From Didymodactylos carnosus (taxonomy: Eukaryota; Rotifera; Eurotatoria; Philodinida; Philodinidae): a DNA stretch of 54,652 bases. The translations under genes and the position numbers were made by a program. Shown here in pieces: positions 12,401-25,239 of the stretch. The first letter of the stretch is position 1. Each line of letters starts with the position of its first letter. The notes beneath the pieces are model-generated. The model was not told where the DNA came from. It did no database searches and saw only the letters and a list, made by a program, of their open reading frames with translations. The stretch lies in contig CAJNOQ010000331.1 in NCBI GenBank assembly GCA_905250885.1, positions 1 to 54,652 of the forward strand, written 5' to 3'.

Positions 12401-15400
12401 TCCGAGTGCTTCTCGAACCGTATAAAACAATTGTATGTTTCTGAACTAGTTATCCAATATCGGTTTCAAAAAAGAAAAGGAGAGAGAAATGTTGTGTTCG
12501 TGACCTCGGACATTTACTGCTTTGATCTACGATGAGAGAACGTAAACATTTTTCAGAAAATAATTATGAATTTTAAGTTTAAATACAATATTCAAATTAT
12601 TGTTGATAATAAACAACAATAGAAAAAACAAAAACGTGAAACTTTTTATCATTAACGTTTCTTTAACAAATTAATTTTATCATCAAAATGAAAATGGAAA
12701 CACAAAAAGACAAAATAGTTTTATTTTTCTCTTTTAACAAAGATAACTAGCAAATATTTCGTCATGTATTATTTTATGTAAATATCATAGTGAACGTGTT
12801 TTGCGTCACATTCAACGGTACTCTAATGAAAATATACGAGTACACTATTCTTTCCCAAATATTAAGTTGTACATTGAACAAAATCTCTTTTTTTTTCTCT
12901 GATTAGACCTTCTCGTGTACAAATGATGATAAAAAACACAATTATACTTATCATATGTATATATATAAATAATGTGTATATGACGCGTACAACTAGAGGA
13001 ATGTATTACTATTCATTCATATATCCTTCGGTTACTTTTGTCCAAAAATTAGTTTAGGTCAATTCAGATACATAACATGTTCACATGTTTTTGTAAAAGA
13101 TGATTGAATATATGCGTCAAACTTCTACATTATATACTATACGTATTTGTGGATTGGCGTATATATGTGGTGATTCCATATAAACAACAAAACGAGAGAA
13201 AAAAAGAAATCTGTTTAGTTTTTAAACTATTTTTTTTTTCTTTTTCTTGTTATTTCAATGAATATTTTAAGAATGTTAATGTAGACATTATTGAAGAAGT
13301 AACGACAATATTCTATTCAGATTATGTTGCTTAATTTTAGTTTCGAGAATAAATACTATCTATGTTCAGACATCTTTAAATACTTTTTTTCTTTCTTGAG
13401 TATACAATTCTCTTTTTCTCCAAAGGTTGTATTTTAATCTCTCACCTTGAAAGTCTTATACGTATGAAGGTTTTACGTCGTCGGTAAAAGAATGTTTGTA
13501 GAGATGACATTTTGACGACGAAAGCTTTTCAATTTAAAATTGTTCTTCCTTGTTCCTGTTGTCTCCTTTCAACAGGAATATTAAAAAAAAGTCGACACTA
13601 GTTGTTCCTCTGTTTTGATCTTTATGTGATTATCTCTCCTATTATTATTATTATTCCTTTAGTATATATCTATATAAGAAATAACATAGAACCTGCGTAG
13701 ATACATTGTATTTGAAATATATCGTTTGCTTAACCTTTTTTACATTTGTCACCCGCTCTAGTAATTTACCTTGACGTTTTTTTTTTTTTCTTTCTTATTG
13801 TTTTACGTATACTAGTTGTTTGTAAGATCACCTTTTACTATTCTTTGTACACGTCCTTTGTTGTGTGTGATCAATTCTAGACGTGTCTCCTTCATACTCT
13901 GAGACATACTATTTTTCTTTTTTCACTTGAATTTTGATTGTCATTCACATTTGCAATTTATAAACGTAAGTTATGTCGTTTGATTATATAAAGATATTTT
14001 TATATTCTAAGTTTGACCGCTCGATGTTTTATGATAGATATGAGAGAGAAAGACAGATCTTGATGTAGGACAACCACTTTCTGAGACGATATACGTCACA
14101 TGGAAACAAAATTTTTTAAATATTTTAAAAGATCTATCTAATATTGAATTAATCCTTGGAATGAGCATGATCTCTTTCTCTCTCTCTCTTTCTCGATCAT
14201 AGAATTATAGAAGATATTGGTTCTATTCTGACCCTGACTTTGTGCACTTCTGTAAAAAAAGAAAAGAAAAGCAGACTTCTGCTTTTTTTTGTTGAACGTA
14301 GGATGAAAATCAATTAGAAGAGAGCGAGAGAAGATGATTAGACATTTTTTTTGTTTATGTGCGTATCAACTTACCTCATATGATATAGAACAAAGGGCAT
14401 TCTAAATAGTGACCGGTGTCGTCTTATTTCAATCACAAAGTTACAATAGGTTACAGTTAACGATCCTAGTTTGTCTTTGATAACTCTAATTTTTCTTCTT
14501 TTTCTTCTGTATCATTTTGTTTTGTTCTTACAGTAAGTGTTCATAAATGTGTACAGATACTGCATAACAGAAAAAGAGAAAAAGTTCCACTAGAGAATAT
14601 ATATACGTCATTAAAACCAAAAATGATTGTGTTATATAGTAGAAAAATAAAAAAAAAAAAAAAGAGAAAAATATATCAGAATTTTTTGTATTATCAATTT
14701 GCATTTTCTCTATATTTCTATCTAGTGTTTGTTTGTTCTCCATTTTTCGACTATTTTTCTCTATATAGCGAATAAATATAAATCAAAAGTGTTCTGTTTT
14801 TGGCGACCAAAGGCCTGTTAAATAAACATGAAATTATATTGTATTTTTGAATTACTTTAATGAGATATTTCATAATTTCATTTTTGAACATGTTGATTCT
14901 ATTAGTGACAAGTTCAATAAGAATAATTTTTATTGATCAATATCTCGTTTCAAATCAGAATTTTGAATAAAATATTTCTAATTTTTTATTGTAAAATTAC
15001 TATGGACTGTAAGTAATAAGAGTTCTTATTCTTAAAATAGTACAATTAAATTTTTTGACATTAATTGAATAATTGCAATTGTTATTTTCCTTGAGCTGTT
15101 AGTCTGGCGTCGACTGTAATCTATGTATCGTTTAAAATCAAAAAAAATTATTTACTATTTACACTAGCCTTTTGTTAAGATAAAATGTCTCAAATTTTTT
15201 GTTCATATTGATGTTTCAAACGATTTATGGATAGAGAGTTTTTCTATAAACCCGTTTTCAATACTTTGACTATTTTTATGAATAGTAATAACTATGCAAA
15301 TTTTTATACAGTATATTTATATGTATATGTGAAATTTAAGTTTGAATGATTATCTGATCTCTTTTCTTTAAGATCAGTATAAGAATTTCAGAAGAGAAAA

Positions 15401-15408
15401 GTAGCTTG

Positions 15409-15743
15409 TACTCGCTAAAAAATTTTCATATCTTACAGAGCCATAGAAGGGTATTTTCATGCCGGGATACCCTTTTTGGAATCTCTTAGTAACAAAACAA
15501 ATGCAGAGATCCTCTTTTTTTGGTTCTGTGGAATGAGGAATATTCTCAAAGAAATCTTACAAAATTAAAAAGGGTACACTGAAATACTAAAATGGCATTG
15601 TAAAATACGATTATTCTAAGTGCACAGAACTAAAAAAATAAAAGTGTATCTGCATTTGTTACTCAGAGATTCCAAAAAAGGTATCCCGGCATGGAAATAC
15701 CCTTTTTTGGTTCTGTACGATACGAAAATTTTTTAGAGAGTAG
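15409..15743. mobile_element. Foldback MITE with ~120-base inverted arms
   Basis: The left arm (15409-15531) and right arm (15622-15743) are reverse complements with few mismatches. Landmarks are CATGCCGGGATACCCTTTTT on the left matched by AAAAAAGGTATCCCGGCATG on the right, and TCTCTTAGTAACAAAACAAATGC matched by GCATTTGTTACTCAGAGA (shown in part). The outer ends, TACTCGCTAAAAAATTTTC and GAAAATTTTTTAGAGAGTA, also pair. An inner TTTGGTTCTGTG also pairs with CACAGAACTAAA. The 90-base loop is non-coding. The good match between arms suggests a fairly recent insertion. Confidence 0.8.
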
Positions 15744-17687
15744 TATGTAAAACAAAAAAAATTGTTTCTATACAACATTTACTTAGTGATATTTTTGATT
15801 AATTCAGTTATTTTCTTTCATTGCTACCACAGACAATAGTAAAATCTATTTGCACAACAAAAGTATGTTAAATGTGAGCACGATTTGTCATAGATATAGC
15901 TGATATATTTAAAAGATATCAGTTCCATTATCACTCTTAATCAATTACACGTGTTCAAATAGCATTAATCATCATTATAGATAGCCATAATTATTGATAT
16001 ATACATATTGTAGCAAAACATATTTTCTTTTCATACTACACATTCAGTCTATGGTGAATAACCCCAAATGAAATTTCTGCTAATGTAGTAACATCACAAT
16101 TTGATATAGATTTTACAATCAGTTTTTTTTTCTAAGAAGAGACGTATGATGGAGGAAAGAAATTAGTCAAACACTGAGATTGCATCTGAACTGTCTTTTT
16201 AAATTATTCATTCAACTATCCATTATTACTTTCAAGATTTCTCTACCTACTGGGAGAGAAAAGAAAAACGAGACAATTTTCGACTTTGCTCGAATATTTA
16301 AAGAACACTTGATGAATTGTAATCAATGTTCCACACTTTCAAATATGCCTTTATTGAAGAAGAGTCTTCTAGAAAACATAATTTATTCAAGTATTAAATT
16401 AGCGAGAAAAATTTATTCACCACACAGGTCTTTACTTTGGAAACTATGTAACATCTGAAGGCTAATGCAAAATTAATCCATTATTTTTGTTTTAATATGT
16501 TGATCGCGATAAAAAAAATATTTCGGATGTATAAAAAAATTTTCGTTAGATAGTACTAGGAAAATATCTGATATCTAAAAACATATCTTTCACAATTTTA
16601 CACATAAAAACTAAACTTCTATCAGTTTCCGTCTTATCGTATAAATGAATGTAGTTGATATAGTGTTGTCTCAACATCGACTTCACCCTTAACATCCTTT
16701 TTTAATTAGAAGTCAATTGCGTATCGCGATACGACTGGACAAATCAATGCAGTTTGCCAATAAAAATTGTTTTTCTTGTAATAAAATGTGTGAAAAGTTC
16801 AAGAATACAAAGAGAAACAAAACAAAAATGAAAATAAATTGGCATATTTATTGTACGTAGTGATCGTAGTTTTTAATTTAAAATGATCTTTATTGAACAA
16901 ATTTCATGCTCATTAAATTTGTTCTCCTGCTGCCGGAGATCACTTTGAATAAGTTGACAGCAGGACTATTGTTTTGAGTATAGGTTTTCTTTATCCGATT
17001 CTTTTTGTTTTGTTTTGGTGTGTTAAGGGACATATGACAAGAAATTGTTTTTTTGAATATGAAGTTTGCTACTATACATAAACGGCAGTAATAAAAGAAT
17101 AAGAACAGAAAAGAAAAAAAAAGGAACTTTTGTTTCTTATTGGAACATGGCTATAATAATGATGATTACAATACATAAACTATAACATGCTTCAATGAAT
17201 TATGAGAGGAACAGGATGAACATAAGAGAAAGAGAAAAATGTACACACATGTTCATTTCTTTTCTCTTTTTTTTACTCGGAATGATACTTAACTGGTTGA
17301 ACTTTTACCAAGTGATTAAATGTTAGAGATCTATTGGCGTTTTTTTCCTGTTTTTTGTTAAAAATAAACGATTGGCTTATACATAATGCATGAACTGCTT
17401 TCTTCATATATTAGAAAGTTAACCGATACACAACATATTAACGTTTTGGCTCTAATTATAGTAGAAATTGATCCTCATATTCAAAAGTAGACTGCTGTAA
17501 GACATCGAGGATAAATATACTATTGATTCCACTCTTATACCATGTCATTTGCCTTTTGTCTATATGGGACATACAAATGCCTATGCCTATTTAAGAGCCA
17601 ACATTTTGCATTGCCTATCAAATCGCTTGATTAATATTAAATGCTTGAACTCTATACTGTATTTTAGCTTTTGCTTTTGGATCGCCA

Positions 17688-19450
17688 ATGACCGTTATGC
17701 ATTCAACACCACCTTGGTCAGCGAGCATCAATAATCGAATCGTCTCACTGAACTCCGGTATTTCAATTGATCCACAGATTTCAAACCGTTCATCATCGAC
17801 AGCGCCATCCTCTTCGTCTTCGTCCTCTCAACAAGCGCTCACACCTCAACATCATCATCATTTTATCACTTCAACATCGACTGAAACAGCAAGAAGCACA
17901 TACAGTGATGGTATACAGTGATATTTTTCAATTCTCGACCATGAATAGATGTACAATAATTATTTTATTCCATTTAGCCTCATCAACCACGATAAATACC
18001 ACAGCCGCAACAGCAAATGGAAATCACCATCATGTTATCCCTAAAATTGAGCCTAATGGTAGCTCATTAGATCAACATGAAATACATTCAACCGGTTCAT
18101 TAACTGGTTCCACGAGTGATAAACAAACAATTGAATGTGTTGTATGTGGAGACAAAAGTTCAGGGAAACATTACGGTCAATTTAGGTATTACTCGAAAAT
18201 ACTTTAAGTTATCTTTTAACTGGTAAAAAATGACATTTTTTCCATCATATTCTCATTTTTTGTTTTAGCTGTGAAGGATGTAAATCGTTTTTTAAACGTT
18301 CAGTTCGACGTAATTTAAATTATACATGTCGAGGAAGTCGTAACTGTCCAATTGATACGCATCATCGTAATCAATGCCAGTACTGTCGATTTAAAAAATG
18401 TCTTAAGATGGGAATGAGAAGAGAAGGTTTGTTTCAACGTTTACGTGCTCATCTATCAGCGATTGTTGTAAACTCGATAATTATAAATAAATTTCTCTCT
18501 ATCTAGCTGTTCAACGCGGTCGAGTACCGTCTACGACAAGTGGAGCCTATGGACATTTTTCGTTTAATCCTGATATTAATAATGCACATTCGTATTTGAA
18601 CACGTACATTTCACATTTAGTACGAGCTGAGCCCTACTCATTCTTTCAAAATTGTATATCATCAACACCATCTACCACCGCCACAACAGCATCAGCTACT
18701 AGTCCGTTATCCCAAGCAAATTTTGTCTCGATGGAAAATGTATGTGAATTAGCTGCACGTTTATTGTTTGGCGCTGTTGAATGGGCAAGAAATGTGCCGT
18801 TTTTTCAAGAACTGAATTTGAATGATCAATGTATTCTATTACAAATAACATGGAGTGAATTATTCCTATTAAATGCGTCACAATGTAATATGCCTGTTCA
18901 AGCAGCACAGTTGCTTATATTAAGTGGGATACATACAAGCCCAATACCAGCTGAAAAAGTACAAACATTTCTAGATCATACAAGAAAATTTCAAGAACAA
19001 GTGGAAAAATTAAAAGCATTACATTTGGATCATGCAGAATACTCATGTTTAAAAGCCGTTGTTCTTTTTTCACCAGGTAATTGAAGAAATTAAGCTTTGT
19101 ATTTTTAAAAAAAAACATACTGTGGCAATGATATTTTCTTATACTTTTTAGATGCTCCAAATTTATCCGATCCTCAACATATCGATAATTTACAAGAAAA
19201 ATCTCTATTAGCCTTAGAAGAATATGTTAAAGGACAATATCCAGCGCATGCTAGTCGATTTGGCAAATTATTACTACGATTACCATCATTAAAAATTGTC
19301 TCGTCTCAAATTATTGAACAAATATTTTTTGTAAGATTAGTGGGCAAAACACCGATTGAAAGTTTAATACGTGACATGCTATTGAGTAATAATTCGTTCA
19401 ACAATTCAACATTCGTGCCACCAGCTCCTTATGGAATATTTCCACAGTAG
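17688..19450 (+). CDS. NR2F: COUP-TF nuclear receptor (NR2F / seven-up)
   Basis: An orphan nuclear receptor that binds direct repeats of AGGTCA as homodimer or with RXR and mostly represses transcription. Five exons (17688-17910, 17978-18185, 18269-18426, 18507-19076, 19152-19450) give 485 residues. Residues 1-127 are a low-complexity Ser/Thr/His/Gln N-terminus. The DNA-binding domain starts at Cys128 with [16 protein letters not shown], has the P-box CEGCKS, and runs through [34 protein letters not shown] follows. The ligand-binding domain includes [40 protein letters not shown] and [20 protein letters not shown], ending with the AF-2 core [12 protein letters not shown], all near-identical to animal COUP-TFs. 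The start is the first ATG of the exon, 20 bases after an acceptor-like TGTATTTTAG, so a 5' UTR exon or trans-splice site is likely. The DBD is split inside the first zinc finger (QF|S CEG), a common nuclear-receptor intron position. Confidence 0.96.
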
Positions 19451-19804
19451 AAAACAGAAATCAGCACTAATACATTTTTCTCTATGTTTCATCTCACTTT
19501 CTCAACATTTCTCGGGGTAATGTAATTGAACAGATGTAAAAAAAAGTATTCATTCGTTTATTTTATACGAAAATTTAGTACCAAATGATGACTTGCTTGC
19601 TTATGTAGTTGTTTTAACTATGCGTATGCAGAAAATCTAAATTGAATTCGAATCGAAGAGATTAATACAAAGCCGTATATTTTTTGCTACAACAGCCCCA
19701 AGAAGGCTGATGTAATACCGATATGACAATGCTTTAACTTCTCTATGTATAAATGGACCTGTTGTATCATTAAAAGATAGTAGAATCTGTTAAAATACTA
19801 AGAG

Positions 19805-19810
19805 AATAAA
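19805..19810 (+). promoter_or_regulatory. Candidate poly(A) signal of the COUP-TF gene
   Basis: AATAAA about 355 bases after the stop codon is the first canonical signal; others follow near 19970 and 20058, so the 3' UTR may be longer or have alternative ends. Confidence 0.4.
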
Positions 19811-22199
19811 TGAGCTACGTTTGTACTTGCTACAATTAGCTTTAGTTCGAATTTGATGCTGCAAGTATTTATTTTTGTTCTCAATTTTTTTCTGTAATAT
19901 GTGCGCTTAATATTCAACTAAAGTTGATCTTTCATAGGAATAGAAAATACTCTGAGAGTTTAGGTAGCAATAAATAATAAGAACAGTGTGAGTTCCGAGT
20001 ACTATGTCTATAATGACAAAGTACTTTGTCGGCATCTACAGTGTAAATAACTACGAAATAAAAATATATATTGTATAAATACACTGAAGCAATATCGATC
20101 GCTATTGCGATGTCCTAACTTGACAATAGATCGCTTATCAAGACACTTCAAGAATGTGCTATGAGACAAATCTATTCATTTTACGTTTTAATCCGTCTCT
20201 ATCGGATAATTGCAAACGATGATTGGAATCGTGGAACACTGAACAACGATGCGTGATACTTTCTTTGCTTTTGAGAAGCGAAAAGTTCAGAGAAAGTCAA
20301 TTACTTTCTTGTTCAAAATCCAACGAGATTGTATAAATGAAACAGATTAGGTAGTTTCATTCTTTCTCGCATGATAACTTTAGCTGATACCTAATGAGAG
20401 TGATCTGAGATGAAATATACTATTCTCATCGTGTCAAAGTTTTATAATCTTGAATTTTTCCTGATGAAATGAGATACCCATACATATATATATTTTTTTG
20501 TTAATAATTCGGTGTATAAATGCCTTTCCTTTAACCATAACTTAGCATGTGCTAACGTTGTTCAGCTACATCTGCTTAAAATGGATTTACCCTTTATTCC
20601 CGTTATTTTGTTGTTGTTTTTTGTAACTATAGGTGCACATTTCTATTTATTATATAGATTTATATCATGAATCTTTGAACTATAATGAACCATCAGTAAA
20701 TTCTTACGATGCATATATAGCTAGTTTGTATTACACAACTTATCAACAGACAACATTTTGAGCACAAATGTCATAATTACAAGTGGGAGAAGGTAAGATC
20801 AGTATCAGATCTTGTTATTGTATGTATACGAAGGAGAAAAATGATTTCAGTCGCAGCCTGGAATAATATGAACGATTTATGAATGAACCGGATATCTGCA
20901 ATAGAGAATGTGTGCGTTTACTCCAATCACAATCTTAGTTCATTGATAGTATTTTTCTTATGATGTTCAATTTAGTGATTTAACAAATCACATTTAATGG
21001 AGCGGTTGATGGGATTCTCATTTGTATGTAAGTTTTAGAAATCAAGATGTGGAGAGACAATAAAAGATAATTTTTATTATGTGATGGATCACAGAATACA
21101 GAAGATCATTTCATTGAAAATCTAGAATAGTTTTTATTGTTCACTCAATATCTGATGGTCAACTTAACTGTTAGTTTTGACTTAAGTTTGTTTTAATTTC
21201 AATTTAACCTATTAACCATTGTCTTGAAACAATGTTTTATCAACTCCGTATCGACACATAATCATATAAAATTGTTGACTTGACTGTATTCAAGTGGACA
21301 AGCTTTAGATTATTGACGGAACACCCCAGAGAATTGTAGTCAAAGCAAATAGAGTTTGTGAATTCTACAATAGTGTATTATATATGCATATGCCATGAAA
21401 TGAAAAAGACCGTTCATTGTAAATATTATGCAGTTATTTGCATTCATATAAAAAATATTTATCAAAAATATATGACTTTGAACAGTGTAATGTGTTTCGT
21501 CTCTACATAATATAACTACAATTTTCATCATTAGATCCATGAGTGCCGTCGAACAATCGTAGCGCAATAACTTAGTTGATAGTATTTTATCCATTCAATT
21601 AATTCAATTTACCCATGAAGTTTGGTAAAACATCTACTCTATGAAAAGACTAGATATCTCTATAGAAATACTAAGATATATGTTGCAGATATCGTTTTTT
21701 AGTTGTTGATGTTTTTTTTATTTTTCAAATCTCAATTTAATTTCTCTCTTTATACCCTACTCTTTTCTTCCTTCAGTCTTTGATAATGATCAGTGTCATG
21801 TAGTAAATATACAACGTTTCTTTTCTGTCTAAATGAACAACACTTGCTCCATTAAATACGACTAAGTCTATATTTTTGTATTTTACAAAATCTTACTGTC
21901 TGATGTCATGAATAAATTTCTTGACTGAAATTTTTACAGATGTTTCTTCATTTGTCTTCTTATTGTCTTTTATGACTGTTTTTGTTCAAATTAAAAAGTT
22001 TCGGACAAAATTCTGACAATGTGAGGATTGAGTTGAAAATTTAATTAGTTTCATAATGTAAGTGTAGAATTTCTAATTTTTCAATTTTGTTAATTTTACG
22101 CTTAGAATGTTCTTAGATGACAATAACTATTTCTATATAAGAAGCTTATAGAACTATATCTAGTTGAATTGATTTACAACTATACTATGTCTGTACAGG

Positions 22200-22355
22200 C
22201 GTCAATACAGAACTAATCTATCGACTGTGTATTATAATAATATATTTGATCCCGAGAGCGAAGTGAGCATTACTCTAAAATCAAATGAATATCTAATTAA
22301 GATGATTGGCGTTATAAATAATAATGTGATAAAAATGATAAAACAAGAAGCAGGT
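22200..22355 (+). other. Exon-like open segment, unrecognised
   Basis: A 156-base block is open in one frame, lies between an acceptor-like CTGTACAG and a donor-like GCAG|GTAGGC, and encodes a plausible peptide containing FDPESEVSITLKSNEYLIKM. No family is recognised, and no flanking exon on the same strand could be joined. It may be an orphan or relic exon, or chance. It is too short to appear as a long frame. Confidence 0.25.
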
Positions 22356-22697
22356 AGGCAATAATTTGAGTAGATTAAAAGAGAAAAACTGTAAACAGTT
22401 ATAGATTTTTTTCTCTTTTAAACTTCTGCATCAAGACGAAGAACTGTAATTCATGAGACGATTGTACATCATGTTATTTCTGATGATTATTTTAAATCTG
22501 AATCGTTGATAACACGGTAGATCTGTTATACACGTTCGGGCGAGGTTGTATAATTCTTCGCACAGAAAATTATAGGAGACACAATGAAAAAACTGTTTTA
22601 AAAATTAGCTTGGTTTTTGTGAGGTAAAACGTATGGTCTTCTTGAATATCACCAGTATTTACATCTACTTTGAATTTCATGTTCCTTCACTGTAAAC

Positions 22698-22815
22698 ACC
22701 CATACAGATGGAAAAAGTCGTTCGAGGGGAGCGACGAGTCCTCGAAAATGGGTCCTCGCCGAGGTCTCGACCCCTCGGAAAATGAGACTTCGTACCCTCG
22801 ATACATACGAAAGAT
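22698..22815. repeat. Partial copy of the TCGA-rich foldback element
   Basis: CAGATGGAAAAAGTCGTTCG and the following 90 bases match the left end of the element at 40817-41212 (CAGATGAGAAAAGTCGTTCG), including a CGAGTCCTCGAAAATGGGTC block and an ACCCTCGATA block. The right arm is missing here. The local G+C and CG density stand out from the AT-rich flanks. Confidence 0.65.
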
Positions 22816-23135
22816 TTACATCGAGTTCTCTTTTATTCGATATACAAAAATATCATCACTTCATGAAACTTCATGAAACTTTATGAAACTTTTTATGTTT
22901 GAAAGAACAACCTAATATTTATAAAATATGTAAAAATAAAGTTTGATTCATGAGTGGATTTTGAGAAAGGATACTAGGAATCTTTTACTTCTCCAGGTAT
23001 TATAGAGGACCACAGACGCATGAAAATTTTGTAGGCTATACAGTAGATAGAGAAAACACTTCTCTACAAAATGAAATGTCTTCCAAGTCTGTATGATGTT
23101 TTATTTGGTATCTACGAGATTTGGAAGTCATTTAA

Positions 23136-23973
23136 GGGTATCCTACCCCGCTTTTTTGAAAAAATTTCAGATTTTGAGCTGAGCATAGCCTGATGTGGAG
23201 GAAAGACTGGGATACGAAATAAGACCCCTCTCAGCATTCCACGACCTTTCTTCAAAAAGTTGTGAGTTTTGTAAATTTTTCCTTCAAAGTCTGAAAAAAC
23301 TCTGTTTTTTAGTTTCATAAATTTTTCTCTCCTTTCCTGTACATTCAAATTTTTTCTTATGCAAAGTCTAATAGAAGAAAGTGTTCTCTTCACAATGAGA
23401 CGTCTCTCAGAATTTTCCTATGAGTTTTCATGAAGATATAAGCATCGCGGCAAATATCCTGAAAAAAGTGACCTGTGTACAAAATGCGTTTTTCTCGAAA
23501 ACTATTTTTTTGCTACCGGACTTTATTGTGTCACATGATCTCTTAAATCTTAAATTTTAAATCTCATTCGATCAGGTGAAAAATTTTATCAGATGTACTC
23601 AAGACACTATTGCAGAAGTATTTGTTCTGAGTTTTATTTTAGACCTTTCTTTACCGAATTCTAGGGCTCATAAAACTGAAAAACTTGGTTTTTAAGACGT
23701 TTTTCAATATTTTTCCTATAACTCGATCAGGAAGGTTTTAAAAAAATTTCCAAAAATCCCTCTGCGATATTACCTTGAGTATCTCTGGTTACAGTTTTAA
23801 CTCGATCGGATGAAATTCGAACGGCGGTCGTAATGTGACACAATGGAAAAGATAATAGTTAAAAACTTTAAACAAAAGCGATGGCTGTAAAACATCATAT
23901 GAATTAAAAACCTCAAACAGAAAAAGTTTCACCAAGTTTTGAATGAGAGGAGAGACAGGAGTAGTGTTACACG
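23136..23973 (-). mobile_element. TTAA-flanked non-autonomous DNA element, copy 1
   Basis: The 838-base unit begins GGGTATCCTACCCCGC directly after a TTAA (23132-23135) and ends TAGTGTTACACG directly before a TTAA (23974-23977). It matches, as reverse complement, the 832-base element at 33859-34690. Shared blocks include AGTCTAATAGAAGAAAGTGT, TGAGCTGAGCATAGCCTGAT and CACATTACGACC/GGTCGTAATGTG. TTAA flanks are typical of piggyBac-type insertion, but no transposase is present and the superfamily is inferred only from the flanks. Frames inside it (for example 23112-23393 minus) are not genes. The minus strand is used here because copy 2 was taken as plus. Confidence 0.75.
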
Positions 23974-24376
23974 TTAAGTCAAAACAGCTGGAATACAGTG
24001 CCTTTTAACTTTTCTCGCTGGAAAAGTAAAATGAAGATGTTAACAAATACTGCTTTTAGATCTTAGAGGTAAAAAATGATCCTCTATTCGAATGGCAGAG
24101 TTTTAGATATGCCAAGAGCTGGAGTTTCGAAAAACAAGCTGGGATCGAGATTTTCAAAATTTCAGAAAGATATTTTCAGCTCGTCAACCGAGAACGTTTT
24201 CCAAGGAACTGTGGGTAAAGCTACTTACTCAATGCTCTAGAATGTAGCTAATCCACTTAGCATCTTGCGTTCCTCTTTGCTGAGCAATAAAACTTATTAT
24301 CGAGGTCAAAAAACTCTTTAATCTTAAAATTAATTCAAAATAACAAAATTCAAGAAACTTGCAAAAAACATGAGCG

Positions 24377-24865
24377 TATCTTGATACAGTTTTGTCAAGA
24401 TACTTGTTTTGAAAACCGTTTTTTAATCAAGTTATTGTTGAAGATGGTCAAGATCAGATCATATCACCGGAACAAAAAAAAAATAAAGTTAGTTTTGAGT
24501 TGCTGAAAACTGTTTTTTCGTGTTCAGCACAATCGATAACCGGAAGATTTTCTATTTTTGACGAGGGGTACTTCAAAAAGTTTAGGAAAAATTTTGAAAC
24601 AAAATGCACCGAAAAATTCCAGTGGGAAAAGTAATGTTAGTTTGAAAATTTTTCCTAAACATTTGGAAGTACTCCTCGCCAAAATAGAAAATCTTCCGGG
24701 TTATCGAGTGTGCTGAACGCGAAAAAACACTTTTCAGCAACTCAAAACCAACTTTATTTTTTTTTCCAGTGATATGCTCTGTTAAAATCTGCTTCAAGAT
24801 CTTGGTAAGATTTGTCAAAGAACCTGTTGGACAAATAATTTTGTAAGATCTGATCAAGATATAAA
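24377..24865. mobile_element. Long imperfect foldback element (~220-base arms)
   Basis: The left arm (24377-24598) and right arm (24642-24865) pair over most of their length around a ~40-base loop. Landmarks are GTTTTGAGTTGCTGAAAACT matched by TTTTCAGCAACTCAAAACCA, and CCGGAAGATTTTCTATTTTTG matched by AAAATAGAAAATCTTCCGGG (in part). Outer blocks TATCTTGAT and ATCAAGATATA also pair. A 156-residue minus-strand frame (24582-25052) runs through the right arm and has no coding character. Confidence 0.7.
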
Positions 24866-25239
24866 CGTTTTTTGGGACTAGGGCTAGCTGACTATATAAT
24901 CTAAGCATAAACTGAGTTTTAGAACTAGATAATAAGTAGTTACAAATAACCGCGTTCAGACGGTACAAGACTGGAAAAACTCTGGGATAAACGAGTTTTA
25001 AATGCCGTGTGAACAAAGTAAAACAAGCCCTATATCGATGATATGTACTCAAAATCTAGTTGCATGAAAAAGTGTAATCAATGTTTAACGTGTGGAACTC
25101 ACACTTACTTTTTCAAACAATAGTAACGACGACAAGTGACATCTCTTTCCATACCGCTTTAAAACCCCCCTTCGTCTAAAACAAACTATTGTTATTCCAA
25201 TAAGTTATTTTTCTTTTATTAATGTCGCTATTTGTTTGA

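Larger units (their letters stand above)
6577..17687. other. 11-kb gene-poor region, low complexity and relic repeats
   Basis: No frame here has convincing protein character. The interval consists of A/T-rich sequence with long poly-T and poly-A tracts, a GAA run near 11588-11605 and C/T-rich blocks near 14170-14195. It contains the hairpin at 8197-8292 and the foldback element at 15409-15743. A block near 9388-9470 resembles 31783-31865 inside SF3B3 intron 19, so it is a dispersed repeat. The 3' half lies directly upstream of the COUP-TF gene, so part of it may be regulatory or hold 5' UTR exons; this cannot be seen directly. Confidence 0.55.

Noticed and set aside
14160..14200. Possible CRISPR-like or satellite repeat
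   Set aside because: It is a simple C/T-rich tract without spacers or defined units.
24582..25052. 156-residue minus-strand frame
   Set aside because: It runs through the right arm of the long foldback and into AT-rich DNA, with no recognisable motif.
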